Source: Pictodentalium vernedei
Lineage: Eukaryota > Mollusca > Scaphopoda > Dentaliida > Dentaliidae
Reading direction: 5' to 3'
Assembly (NCBI GenBank): GCA_031216915.1
Contig: CM062290.1
Coordinates: 165,208,453-165,272,452, forward strand
Length of the DNA: 64,000 nt
Shown: positions 10,801 through 22,260 of the stretch, in pieces
How the letters are laid out: the number at the start of each line of letters is the position of its first letter
Position numbering within the stretch: the stretch's first letter is position 1
Notes under the pieces: model-generated
The model's database searches: none
What the model was told of the DNA's origin: nothing
The model's input: the letters and a program-made list of their open reading frames with translations, nothing else
Program-made: the position numbers and the translations under genes

Positions 10801-11360
10801 GTGTACCTGAAAGTTTTATTTTTCACGAGCGCTTGCGCGAGTGAAAAATAATACTTTCAGGTCCACATGAATGAGATAATTCCAGATATTCACTAAAATA
10901 GTGTAGATTTTCTTTTTATTATATGCTACTTGACATTTTACTGTGCAATATTCAGACCAATTTCACTGCAAACACTTATGTTTGAAAAAAATAACAAAGA
11001 TCAGCTGGTCGTTCATTCAAGGCGACGTCATGCGCCAAAGCATAACGTCATTTAGGAAGGTATTGAAAAAAATTCCCCGTGTGGACCTAAAGGTATTATT
11101 TTTCACTCGCACAAGCGCGCGTGAAAAATAAAACTTTCAGGTCCTCACTCATGAGATAATTCCAGATATTCACTAAAATAGAGTAGATTTTCTTTTTATT
11201 ATATGCTATGAGACATTTTATTGCACAATATTCAGCCCAATTCGATCCCAAATGCTTATCTTTCAAAACAATAACAAAGATCACCTGATCGTTCCTTCAA
11301 GGCGATGTAATGCGTCGTATGATGTCATTTAGGAAGCTACTAAGAAATATTTCTCGATAT
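10800..11360. repeat. 278-bp tandem duplication, each unit with a hairpin
   Basis: Units start near 10807 and 11085. Each opens with a foldback of the type 'TATTTTTCAC...GCGC...GTGAAAAATA' and continues with 'GAGATAATTCCAGATATTC'. They have diverged modestly. Confidence 0.7.
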
Positions 11361-11622
11361 CTATCGAGCCGATAGATATCGAGAAATATCTTTTAGATAA
11401 TTTGCGATAATTCACAAGCTAGCATATAATAAAAAGCTATTGCTACCGCTGTGATTAATATAAGGAATGATAGTTTGTCTCTGTCTATTTCTTGAGTTAT
11501 GAACCCCAAAAAACAAAGGCTAAACTGTGTAAATGGGCGTAGCCCATTTACACTATGTTTGGCCGTTGTTTTTTGGGGTTCATAACTCAAGAAATAGACA
11601 GAAACAAACAATCATTCCTTAT
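11345..11622. repeat. Two hairpins, one with arms of about 75 bp
   Basis: A short palindrome at about 11345-11392 (GATATCTATCG / CGATAGATATC). Then 11467-11622: the arm 'AAGGAATGATAGTTTGTCTC...' pairs with '...AACAAACAATCATTCCTT' around GGGCGTAGCCC. The arms include 'GAACCCCAAAAAACAA' and its complement. Confidence 0.75.
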
Positions 11623-11639
11623 AATTAAACTTGAGGAGC

Positions 11640-12580
11640 AATAAATTTAAACACTCTACTTTGTGGAGTTAAAATAAAAAGCAGGTTGCATCATGCTTCC
11701 TAGTGTTAACTTAATAAAAAAGGTATAGTTTTCTAAAATTCTGTCTGAAAAAATGGACGATACATTTCACTGAAACATGTTCTTGTGTCATTAAAAACTT
11801 TTTTGACCAATGAATTATGTAGTTAAAAGGAATGCCATAGGCCAAGCCCACACAAAACTTCAATCTCCTTTTCCACTTGACGGGAGGGTGCTGTCATTCA
11901 AAGCAACACTGAATTAAATTTAATTCTGATTTTGACCATTTCCTGAGAAATTGAAAACACAGTTTGTAAACAAGGAGTTCGATATGAACCCAGATGACAT
12001 GAAGTTGGTAGAACTTTGTCTCAGAAAGAGTTCATTCAGGCTATTTGGAAAGTGGTGTTGGCGTGAGTTTTGTTTGAGGATTATTATGACTGGCCATTGT
12101 TTATGTTTGATTTGGGTAAGATGATGAATGCAAATGATCATCTATTGCATATAAACAAATTGAACATGGAATAAAAAGCTTGATAAGGATTTCATTGTTT
12201 ATTAAATTTTATTTTGAAAGTCATTTTATTTTAATATGATGAGATAAGTATTGATTACTTTTCATGTTGAAACAACATGAGCTTGCAGGGGTTCCTTTCC
12301 ATTCACACTGTGCAATGTAACTTTTTAAGACAGACATTGGGCACGTGATAAAGGGTGGGCTTAAATGCATTTTTTTTCGGTTTATTGTGTTATGAAAACA
12401 AAAAAAAAAGAAATACCTTAGCCAATCATTTTGCCTGAAAATGCATGAACAGAAAAATGGTTTAATTATATTTTTTTGAACTGGAATATTTTCAACTCAT
12501 GACTGATATATCTTACTTTTCTGTGTCCTCAAAGGAAGACATGGCAGTTTGTTTTGTTTGGGTCATTGGTTTACATGTGT
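11640..12580. other. No gene supported
   Basis: AT-rich. Small ORFs on the minus strand lack recognisable domains. Confidence 0.4.
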
Positions 12581-12584
12581 CTGT

Positions 12585-12852
12585 CCATTCGTATGTCCAC
12601 CCATCCATCCGTCCATCCAGATCCATATCTCAGCAGTGAGTGAATGGATTTCAGCTAAATATGGTATGATGTATCCTTGGGATGACCCACACCTCCACCA
12701 CATGTTGAATGGACTTGCTCACACAATTTTCATTTGTGTTACGGCCTTTACATTGTCAAATTTTCAGTGATTTTTTTTGTTTTGTCCATCCAGCCCCATC
12801 CCTTAACTTGTTTTTACTGGCAAAGTTGCTATTCAATTAACAGGATTCCACT
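12585..12852. repeat. (CATC)n-rich array start, then a T-family right end
   Basis: 'CATCCATCCGTCCATCC' at about 12603-12620 opens a degraded core. The final bases ('ATTCAATTAACAGGATTCCACTGTA') are the right terminus of a family T MITE abutting the next SINE. Confidence 0.4.
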
Positions 12853-12854
12853 GT

Positions 12855-13140
12855 ATGCCAGAGTACCTAGAGAGAACCACCGAGCATCGATGAGCAACTG
12901 TCAGCTCTTCAACATTCTAACTCTGTTCAAGCTCTGCTCAAGCAGGGTTACAGCAGTTGAAGACATGTGCACCATCGACGTGCAGTCCGCCTTAGTACAC
13001 GGTGCCATCGTGCCCCCATGTAGGCAACCGGGACAAAGTGCCTTGCCCAAGGACACAACGCGGGTCATCCCAGATGGGGATCGAACTCACGACCTCTAGC
13101 ATAGAAGTCCAACAGTCTACCACTGAGCCATCGCACTCCC
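12855..13140 (-). repeat. tRNA-headed SINE (family A), 3' end lost
   Basis: On the minus strand the head carries box A-like 'TGGCTCAGTGGTAGAC' and box B-like 'GAGTTCGATCC', then the body 'GTTGTGTCCTTGGGCAAGG' and 'GTGTACTAAGGCGGACTGC'. The tail is missing where a T-family MITE end abuts. Not a functional tRNA gene: it is continuous with the SINE body. Confidence 0.8.
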
Positions 13141-13660
13141 GTTTCTTGTAGAAACACAAATTGAAACTGGTGTGAAATTTTGTTGTGCTGGTGTAAGCAG
13201 TTATATGAAACAAACTATACCTAATTAACAATGACCTGTGCTGGCATAGCGAGAACAAATTTCAGTTTTATGATTACAGCATGCCGGTATTCCGAGAATA
13301 AACCTAACTAACTCTATCCATAAATTATGATTTGACGAGATAAAAAAGGTTGAAGTAATAAGAATTACTACTAAAAGAATTTATTTTCTGATCATCCTTT
13401 TGCTGGTTCACAAAAGAATGGATTGTATCCCTAAGTGTCAATTTGGGTATTGTTCAGTGTGCAGAAGCATGTTAACCTTCTTCATAATGAAATAGTTAAC
13501 ATGCTCCCAGCATTTCACAGAGAAATTAATTTTATGCCTCTCGGCTGCATTTTGTTTTCACCATGTCCATTCGTCCAGTGTCCGACATCTGTATGTTAAC
13601 TTTTGGTCCCCATCCAATAACTAAAGAATTGCTTATTTGATCAAAGCATAATTTAAAGGG
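13141..13660. other. No recognisable feature
   Basis: Non-repetitive AT-rich sequence with no supported coding. Confidence 0.4.
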
Positions 13661-14560
13661 TTAATTGTGGATGACTAGACAATGCTTCCTTTCAATTTTG
13701 CTCCAGCTAGCCAATTCAGTATGGCCACCATGTGGCCATATTGAATTTGGTTTCTTTCCAATAACTGATGAATACCGACTTGAATCATTTTTATTTTTTA
13801 ATTGTGTATTGTTGGTGTCTAGAGGAAGCTTCCTTTCAATGTTGGGCCAGTCTGCTGAATCAAGATGGCCACAAGTGGCCAATTCCTATTGGCTTCCATG
13901 GTAGCCATCTTGAATTTGGTTTCCGTCCAAAAGCTGAAGAACAGCTTATTTGATCAAATCATAATTTTAAGGGTTACTTGTGGATGAGTAGACAATGCTT
14001 CCTTTCAATTTTGTTCCAGCTAGCCAATTCAGTATGGCTGTGATGGCAGTCATATTGAATTTGGTTTGCATCCAATAACTGATGAATGTTGACTTGAGTC
14101 ATTTTTAGATTAACTTGACAAAGTCAAGATAAGCTATTGCCATCACGCATGTGGAAGTCTGTCAGTCTGTGAGTCTGTTCACATTTTCTTTAGCACAGGC
14201 TGCACCTAGTAGTTCTTGTCCGATCATCACAAAATTTCATACGTAGGTTTGAGGTCATGTCTACATGAGAATGCCCCTTTTGGTCGCTTTTCATCAATTG
14301 TAATTGCTGTAATTTGGTTTCTGTCCTATAACTAATGGATACTGACTCGAATCAATTTCAGTTTTTGGTTATGTATTATGGCTTCCATGATGGCCATTTT
14401 AAATTGGGTTTCTCTCCCAATAACTAATGAATACTGACTCAAATCAATTTCATTTTTTGGTTATGCATTGTTGGTGTGTAGAGGAAGCTTCCTTTCGATT
14501 TTGGATCAGATAACCAATTCAGTATGGCCATCATGGCAGACACTGTTGGGGAGCATATGC
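13661..14560. repeat. Tandem core repeats around 'GGTGTCTAGAGGAAGCTTCC'
   Basis: 'CAATTCAGTATGGCC'-type cores recur near 13716, 14029 and 14519, with 'GAATTTGGTTTC' spacers and ATGGCCACC/GGTGGCCAT foldbacks. A separate element start ('AACTTGACAAAGTCAAGATA', about 14113-14330), the same as at 37205, interrupts the array. Confidence 0.6.
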
Positions 14561-14729
14561 CACTCTTCGCATTGCTCTTGTTTTTATTCCTCCTTCCAAA
14601 ACCATAATTTATGATCATCCTAAGGTTTTGTTCCCTTTTGGCATTATAGACTATCATTTTCAAGAGAAATATGAAATTCTTGAGATGCTGTAAAAATACG
14701 GTACTGTTTTCTACAACATATATTGAGGG

Positions 14730-15137
14730 TTAACCATTACCTAACATAACTGCCTAAGTCAGCAGTGCTGGTAACAAAAATCAGAATTCAAATTTTATTA
14801 TTTTTTTTCATTTTTTGCCTCAAAATATAGCTCAGTGATCTCATTCCAATCAGTGGTCATAAGTTATATTTTTGAGACAAAATTCAAAAATGATTCAAGA
14901 ATATTTTTTGCAAGTGTCATCTTCTATTCCTGTTGGGTAAAAGGGTTTTTTACCCAACATACAATATCAAACTTTCCAAAAATATTAACAAAACCATATC
15001 ATGTGACCCTTCATTGGGTCAATCTTGATGAGCTCGTGCCAATGAGGTGTCACATGATTTGACTTTGTTGAAATTTTTTGAAAAATAGGGTTTTTTCAAC
15101 AGCTCAATTTGTAAATTCTGTGGGGCCTTGCATTTAA
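14730..15137. mobile_element. Two abutting P1-type TTAA MITEs
   Basis: First: GGTTAACCATTACC... to ...GTTGGGTAAAAGGG (about 14949). Second: TTTTACCCAACATACAATATC... to about 15137. Each has its own hairpin remnant (ATCTCATTCCAATCAGTGG; GATGAGCTCGTGCCAATGAG). They meet at a degraded TTAA. Confidence 0.5.
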
Positions 15138-15639
15138 GGAATGGCCTTGAAATTGACTTAGGCCTAAAAAAAATGTTTGTTTCTGCTAACCCGACTGACC
15201 GTATTTCAAACTGCCAAGTCTAAGCATTTTGTTGAAATCGCCAAAAAAGTAAAGTGAAAAAAACGGTGACATTTTTGCCACTTTCTAAATCACATATATT
15301 GATCGTCAAAAAATTAAGATTTTATAAAAAAGAAATCCTATTTTCTATATAAGCCTATCGAGCCACGGAACTTCCTCATAATATAATATTCAGCAGTCCT
15401 GTTATTCTGAATTGTGCATTCGCATGCCCCACTTTATCACAAGGTCAAGAAGTGTTAAAATTAGCACACCTCCACACTTGAAATAAAATGCTCTTTTAAG
15501 GGATTGTGGTAATGGACTGGTTAAGTAACATTGTATTTGTCTTGGCTGAGAAAGCACAATTGACTTGCTTTTGTTTATTTGAAGACAATAAAGTTCCCTG
15601 CTTTGGTATTGTATGACACACTTTTGAGCACACTATTTT

Positions 15640-16380
15640 GAAGGCATGATGCTATCGTGACGTCAGTGTGTGCAAATAGTCAATCAGGAGGTCTTGAAAG
15701 GTCTTGATTATTCATGAAATAAAAATGTCGATGAAGCACATAATCATAACTAAATAGTGTTATATGCCAGCCTTCATAAAGGCATAGTCCTAATTAGGAC
15801 CCCCACCCCGCCATCGTTAACACCTCCTCGCACTTCTCTTAAAGAGAAGTGCGAGGAGGTGGTAATGACTGGAGGTCCTAGTTAGGACTAGTGACTAGTG
15901 ATTGCAGGCCTTGGAAATCCTTGAATTTATTTATTTATTTACTAGTGTTTAAGGTCACATATTTCTACACAGTGGCGAATCATGACCATGATGGTTTTAC
16001 GGGTGGAGGAAGCCAGAGTACCCGGAGAGAACCACCAAGCAATGGCAAACAACTGTCAGCTCCCCAACGTACTAACTCCACACAAGTAGTGTTAGCATTG
16101 GTTGAAGGCAAGTGCACCATTAACGAGCGGTACGCCTTAGTACACAATGTCACTGTGCCCCCACATGGGTAGTGGGGTGAAGTGTCTTGCCCAAGAACAC
16201 AATGCGGTTGCCGAACAGAGCACCTCTCAACTTGCAGCCTACACCTCTACCTACTGAACCACGGCGCACCCATCCTTGAATTTGGCCATTGCAGGACCTT
16301 GAAAAATGCTGAAATATGTCGAGAAACAGTCTTGAGTGGCCTTGAATTTTATCCTGCAGGAACCCTGGTGTGGATGCATC
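15640..16380. mobile_element. hAT-like repeat G with a central hairpin, split by a SINE
   Basis: Right end GCAGGAACCCTG; the related copy at 26778 begins CAGGGTTCCC, and such termini are hAT-like. The central hairpin at 15782-15894 (CCTCCTCGCACTTCTCTT / AAGAGAAGTGCGAGGAGG) is flanked by 'GTCCTAATTAGGAC'-type sequence. The SINE lies at 15929-16271. Confidence 0.55.
15929..16271 (-). repeat. tRNA-headed SINE (family A) with 12-bp TSD
   Basis: Flanked by ATCCTTGAATTT (15917-15928 and 16272-16283). Minus-strand head 'GGTTCAGTAGGTAGAGGTG', body, and tail ending in ATAAATAAAT. The box B region is damaged ('CTGTTCGGCAACC'). Confidence 0.85.
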
Positions 16381-16395
16381 CAATTTGATAGGTGA

Positions 16396-17228
16396 AGAGT
16401 TAAATATAAAATTATGACTGGGTACTACATTCCTTTAGACTAAAGGTAAATGTACTTCATAGAGATCTGGGAGAATTTTCATTCAGCAAATTCAGTTCTT
16501 TTATAATATTTCTTTTGTCAAACCAATCAAGTGTATCATTGGTTTGCTTCTTTTTATGCGTTATTGATTTCAAGGGCAAAATTCTTCACTGTTGTACAGC
16601 TGAAGCCCAAAATAGTTGAATATCTTTTTATATGTAATATTCTGGTCAACAGCCCATTTCAGACACTAAATTCTGCAGTATCTTCCTATGATAAGCATGG
16701 GAAGTTGAAGAATACTAGCCTTCTATTGATCACTAGTTCTACTTTCCAGTCTTGCTGAGAAAGTATACCTGAATTACCTGCATCAACATGAGTCAATTGA
16801 CAATTTAGTGATCAGTGCCAATTGTTTGTTTTCACCATAGCAAACACTGAAGCCTGAATGACCAAACTGGGCACACAAGTTGAACCCAAGGTATTTGGGT
16901 TAATGCAGTATATAGTTAGAAGTTCAAAGGCTAAATGTCAAGTTCATTGTCCTACTTCTTGCTATTTTCCTACCTATATATCTCTGTGTGTGCATGATTT
17001 CCCAGAAACCTTTATCGAGACAATGGCCATACTAGGCTCTTAGATGTCCTGATAAATTTTCAGGCTTTGTTGGGTCCTGGAAGGTGCTTGAATTTCATAA
17101 TTGAAATACCAATAGCTTGAAAAAGTTTGAAAATTGAATATTTTTGGATAGGTCCTTGAAAGTGCTTGAAAAATATTTCTTTGTTTGTTTTGGTCACAGA
17201 TTTGATTATATATCACAAATTTGTCTTT
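16396..17228. other. No gene supported; weak 'CTTGAA' repeat near the end
   Basis: About 17050-17180 shows recurring 'GGTCCTTGAAAGTGCTTGAA' sequence, probably an old DNA-transposon remnant. The rest is unassigned. Confidence 0.4.
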
Positions 17229-17241
17229 TTTCAGTTTTTGT

Positions 17242-17648
17242 GGGGGCACGGTGACGTCGCTGTAACCGGTTCTCGTCAGATCACCGAAGTTAAGCAACGT
17301 CGAGTATGGTTAGTAGTTGGATGGGTGACCATTTCAGCGACTGATTCGCGCTCCCACGTTGTGTCCTTGGGCAAGTCACTTAACCCCAATTGCCTACATG
17401 GGGGCACGATGACGCTGTGTATTAAGGCGTACTGCACGTTGATGGTCACATGTCTTCAACCAATCTAACCCTACCTGTGCCACGATCCAGAGTTCAGAGT
17501 TACGATGTTGGAGAGCTGACAGCTGCTCGTCTTTGCTCAGTGGTTCTCTCCGGGAACTTCGGCTTCCTCCACCCGTAAAACTGTCACGGTCACGATTAGC
17601 CATTGTGCATAAGTATGTGACCTTAAACACCAATAAAATAAATAAAAA
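17242..17648 (+). repeat. 5S rRNA-headed SINE (SINE3-type)
   Basis: The first 90 bp resemble 5S rRNA: 'GAAGTTAAGCAACGTCGAG' (box A region) and 'GGTTAGTAGTTGGATGGGTG' (box C region). After 'GTTGTGTCCTTGGGCAAG' the body and tail are those of the tRNA-headed SINEs. Flanked by TTTCAGTTTTTGT (17229-17241) and TTTCAGTTTCTGT (17649-17661). Not a 5S gene: the 3' part of the rRNA is missing. Confidence 0.85.
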
Positions 17649-17767
17649 TTTCAGTTTCTGTACCCAGAAAGAAAATTTTGACACTATCTAACTTGACATC
17701 ATTTTTTGGGAAGCTCTCAGAGAGAGCTTCCCAAGCAATGGTGTCAAAGTCTTTTATTATCAACAAA

Positions 17768-18050
17768 ACCTGAGTTGTGTCCTTGGCCAAGGCACTTTAT
17801 CCCAGTTGCCTACTTGGGGGCACGATGATGCTGTGTACTAAGGCGTACTGCACGTCAATAGTGTACATGTCCACTGTAACCCTGCTTGAGCGCAGTTTGA
17901 ACAGAATTAGAATGTCGAGGAGCTGACAGTTGCTCGGCGATGCTCAGTTCTTCTCTCCGGGTACTCTGGCTTCCTCCAACCATAAAACTGTCACGGTCAT
18001 GATTAGTCATTGTGCATAAGTATATGACCTTAAACACCAATAAATAAATT
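17768..18050 (+). repeat. SINE (family A), head truncated
   Basis: Starts just before 'GTTGTGTCCTTGGCCAAGG', ends CACCAATAAATAAAT. Flanked by a perfect 11-bp TSD, TTATCAACAAA (17757-17767 and 18051-18061), so it inserted already 5'-truncated. Confidence 0.85.
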
Positions 18051-18182
18051 TTATCAACAAAGTTAGTAAAAGTGACCGAAATTCTACAGCTCACTTTTGC
18101 TGATACTGTGGGAAATTTTTGAACATCAGAGATGATTCAATTAATTTGTGATGGTGGCCCAGGAAAGGGCTTGAAAAATTCT

Positions 18183-18421
18183 TTAACCCTAAATTTATCG
18201 CAACGTAACGGTCAAAACCAGCCAGCGCCATTCACAAAAATCACCTTTTATTTTCATTATTTTTTCATTGTAGCTTATGACCCTCTTTGGAACGAGCTCA
18301 TTGTGCACGTTCCAATGGGGGCCATAACCTATATTTTTGATGCAAAAAATGGAAAAATTTAGTTATTTGTAAATTTTTTTTTGGCAAATGTTGCTGCCTC
18401 TCGTGTTTCGTAAAGGATTAA
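18183..18421. mobile_element. TTAA MITE, family P1
   Basis: TTAACCCTAAATTTATCGC left, TTTCGTAAAGGATTAA right. Hairpin 'CTTTGGAACGAGCTCATTG' / 'CACGTTCCAATGGGGG' at about 18282-18325. Confidence 0.65.
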
Positions 18422-18665
18422 AAGGTCCTGGGAAGTTCTGGAACCTTTTTTCTCCAACGTGTATGAACACTCATTTTACATGTAATTAACAAGTCAAGAA
18501 CACAGGGTTATTAATTGGGATTTTGATGTTATTAGCAGCCTTAGCAAGAATACACTATTAGAATTTTAAGTGAAGTCTAAAACACCAGCAAATCCAAGCC
18601 TTTGTGAATTAGTTGACAGAACAGCAATCAGTGTCATCAGTTCATTAGTTTCTTACGTTCCATAT

Positions 18666-20276
18666 ATATACACCTGAAACTTAGTTAAGCACCCCCTGAA
18701 ATGTTTCATGACAGTGAAGTTGCTGTTACTGATTATTATGTTTTAATGATTGCTATGTCTTGCAATACATTACATCCAGTGAAACATTGTTTTTGGTTGA
18801 TAGTGTACCCCAAACACATTCCGTCATCCACGTGAAGCATGCTTCCCACGAATGTCACAAAAACTCTATCATCCACAGGCAATATCTGGGTATAAAACAA
18901 GAAAATTTGTCACTTCTTTTATCAATAAATGTTGACATGGCAAGGAGGAGACTGTCAGAGGCACTAAGGTGGCAGATCATTGGCATGTATGCAACAGGCT
19001 ATCAGTCAAAGCTGTTGGAAGGCAACTTGGCTATAGTCGTTCTGTCATCAGCATACTTGTCCAAAAACATCAACAAAGCAACGATGTTGAGGACCGACCA
19101 AGACCTGGACAACCCCAAAAGACCTCTCCTCGGGAAGATCGAAGTCTGGCATACCTCGTTAGGCATGAACCCTTTGCTTCAAGTGGGGTTTTGAAATGCC
19201 TTTGGCTCTCCAATAGGCATTTGTGCAACAAAACTGTCCGAAACCATCTCAAAGCACTGGGTATGAGGTCCAGAAAGGTCATCAAGCATCCAGCTCTGTC
19301 CGATCAGCATCAAAGACGACGTTTGGAGTAGTGTATGGCATGACAACATTGGAATCAAAGGACATGGAGGAGAGTCCATTGGTCAGACGAGAGTAGGTTC
19401 CGGCTTCACGTCACAGATGGTCACATGAGAGTGTGGCGTCGTAGAAATACTGCTTACATGCCCAGGAACATCAAACATACTACTCCTTATGGTGGCGGAT
19501 CAGTAATGATCTGGGGACGCCTTCCTCATGATTGTAAACTTGATATAGTGACCATACTTGAGATGGTCATCAGTACATCTGGGACATTCTCAATCCGGTT
19601 GTCGTGCCATATTTTGACAATCTCCCGTTGTCTACTCACCCTGTATTCATGGACGACAATGCAAGGCCACATCGTTCCCATGCTGTGAGAGCATTCTTTC
19701 AGAACAATGCTATTACAACACTAGCTTGGCCTGCAATGAGCCCAGATTTGAATCCCATAGAACACATCTCGGGCTTTCTTGGATGTCATGTGCGAGCAAG
19801 TGATCCGCCCGTACAGAATTTGGTCGATTTGGAAGCTGCATTGCATGAGGCATGGCAGCAGTTGCCTCTGGACCATATCAGAAGGCTCACTGGTAGCATT
19901 AGGAGAAGGGTTCAGGCTATCATCCGGGCACATAGTGGATACACTCCTACTGACGTCAGACACGGCAATTATGTTCAGGAGATCACAAATTACATTTTTT
20001 GTCAGTAATTACCAGCATTGTTTCATCATGGATCATTCCAGCACCATACTTGTCAAGAGAACATTTTTCTATCAAAAACATTAGTCACAGATATGTGTAA
20101 TTAGTGCCATTAAAATATGGCATAGTTTCATGATTGTCTTGTCTTTCATTTGTCAATAGACCATTCTTTCCGCAAACAATCTCTTTTTGCCATCTGAAAG
20201 ATAACATGAAAGTTTCTATTAATACCACTGCAAAAAAAAGAGGAGGTGCTCAGTTGAGTTCCAGGTGTATATGTAT
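18666..20276 (+). mobile_element. Tc1-like DNA transposon, decayed
   Basis: Terminal inverted repeats: 'TATACACCTGAAACTTAG' near 18668 and its inverse 'CTCAGTTGAGTTCCAGGTGT' near 20270, each next to TA. Length about 1.6 kb, normal for Tc1. The exact outer base is uncertain by about 4 bp because of (TA)n. Confidence 0.85.
18937..19992 (+). pseudogene. Tc1-family transposase, inactivated
   Basis: Cut-and-paste DDE transposase. Seen: start ATG at 18937 (MARRRLS); helix-turn-helix part (VGRQLGYSRSVIS); linker RPRPGQPQKTSPREDR; WSDESRF carrying the first catalytic D; DDNARPH with the second D; SPDLNPIEH with the E 34 residues later (DD34E, as in Tc1). Breaks: a frameshift near 19000, TAG at 19329-19331, TGA near 19341 and another frameshift near 19560-19600. 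The catalytic triad itself survives, so loss of function is from frame damage. Confidence 0.9.
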
Positions 20277-20279
20277 GTC

Positions 20280-20870
20280 GGCACCAAACGCAGGGGAGAT
20301 ATTTCAGTTTTTTATCTGATTTCACTTTAGTTCTTATTGAACTACGAATTTTTTATGTCTACAAATTTACAAGAAAGTGGTTAAATTACTAGACCAAAAA
20401 AATGAATGTTCACCACAGCATTATTTGGACACGATAATATTTATATGGGGATCATGCAAAGCTTGATTTTCAAACCTTATTCCTTCTCTGCAAACAGGTT
20501 TTCAATTTTTTATTGGATCGTAATCTCATGCCTAACAATATCTCAACCACCATTAAAGCATTGGTGAGCACCCTTGTCACACATGTTGGTCTTAAGGTGT
20601 TCTGATTACTTGTATTTACAGGTCAATAGGCTAAAGTCCCAGGATCAGTTCATAACATTTAAGTTTATGGCAGTGTTCCCTGAAATATACCTTAAATATT
20701 TTTATTGGGTGGAAAAAACTCCAAATAGCTCAAGGCAAAAATCAAATCTTTTAAAATATTAAAATTTGAATGAAGGTTAATAAAAAATAAAATTTTACAA
20801 TTCATAATGTTTATGCTTCTGGTGGATATTACTGCCCAGGACACAAAATCTCTTGCCATAACAGTTAGTA
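20280..20870. other. No gene supported
   Basis: A 62-codon open frame near 20574-20762 follows a plausible acceptor, but has no donor and no recognisable domain. Confidence 0.4.
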
Positions 20871-21044
20871 TAATTTGGGCACATTTAATCAAATTTAATT
20901 AGGTCCTGTAAATTGAATGGACTTTTAGACGTTGAGTTCAATTTAGATGCATGTTTCATCAAATTTAGTCATGGCTGCTTCTTAGCAGCCATGAACAGAT
21001 TTGATGAAAAATATTTTGAAAATACTCGGACAGTTAAGAGTTAA
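20826..21044. mobile_element. TTAA MITE, family P4, partial
   Basis: Internal P4 sequence ('GCCCAGGACACAAAATCTCTTG'-like), hairpin 'GTCATGGCTGCTTCTTAGCAGCCATGA' at about 20970-20995, and right end CAGTTAAGAGTTAA. The left terminus is not clear. Confidence 0.5.
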
Positions 21045-21444
21045 CCCTTTGATACTTTTGAACGTCTTATGACGTGCGAAATCAAACGGCGTGTTAATAC
21101 TTTGTGGTCATTATTATTTTTCGATTTTTTTAAAGTTTTAACCTCAATTTTTATTTTCTCCCCAATAGTGCTTAGTGACAACTGCTGAGCCAAATGTTAT
21201 CACTGGTTGAGTGCTAGAAGCTACTATAAAGGCTTTCCATATTCATTCAGACACAAATAATATTTTGTTTATATAAATTTGTTTTATTACAAAATCTTGC
21301 CCTCAACCAGATAATCACTAATGTGAAAAATATCTTATTTGTACTTTCCGACGTTTGACGTCGCATTTTGAAAAACGTTGAAGAAATAAATTGAAGTCCC
21401 AATGACATTTGAACGTCAGGATAATTAAAGTATCAAAGGGTTAA
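21041..21444. mobile_element. TTAA MITE, family P5 (404 bp)
   Basis: Perfect inverted ends TTAACCCTTTGATACTTT and AAAGTATCAAAGGGTTAA, with subterminal GAACGTC/GACGTT boxes. It begins on the same TTAA that ends the neighbouring P4 element. piggyBac-like by target site and CCC start. Confidence 0.8.
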
Positions 21445-22260
21445 CAAGTGTTTTTCTCTGAAGAGGAAAAGAGCAAGGTGCATGCTCATTGAAAAATTTT
21501 CATGGTGAAGTATTTGAGAAACAAATTTCCAAATCTGCATGGCCTCAGATATTATTGATTCTTTCTGGGATAATAAATTTGGTATTAGTGGTTATTGTTC
21601 GATCTTTATTTTGTTAAGTAAGTCAAAACTTTGGTCTCAATATGACATTATGTAAAGATTTTTTTTAATCTTAGAAATATACTATTCATTTTACCCAATC
21701 AAAGGCTATAGCATTACTATGCCTTCATTTTGAAGTTTGTATAACACTGTTTGATCTTATAAGTAAGTTATCAGAATTACATGTTAAATAATTAGTGTTC
21801 TGTTGAATATATCATTCTCATTTTTATTTGTCAAAGAAGAAAACTTATTTGTTATTTGCTGGTGTGACAAACTGAATAAAAAGCTTCATGTCACCTGAAT
21901 GCTGGTCTTTTATGAGAAAAAACTTTTATGATATAGTCCATTATATTAGAACTAGTGCGTGATTTGTCAACTCTTTAGCTAACACAGTGTTATATACAAA
22001 TTTATTATTTGACTTCCATGAATAGCTCTTCAATACAGCTGTAGTTTGCTCATCAGTTCTTTGTTTGGCGGAAAACGAGAGTCTCAACTATTCGGAATCC
22101 ATATCATTCCTGTCTCAAGCGAGGCTGATGTAATGTCACTGTTATGCATAGATTTTTAAGGCAAAATAAAAACCAGTGGCTGCTGGGAAGAAAATGCAGG
22201 CGAGTGAATGATCACTCCTCATTTTGATTTTTCGAGAGTGAAAAATTCAGGAGAGTGATT
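21445..22260. other. No recognisable feature
   Basis: AT-rich, no supported gene or repeat. Confidence 0.4.

Noticed and set aside
17242-17340. 5S rRNA gene
   Set aside because: Only the promoter-containing part resembles 5S and it runs directly into a SINE body with target duplications.
20574-20762. Possible exon/ORF ending KTPNSSRQKSNLLKY
   Set aside because: No donor site, no recognisable domain.
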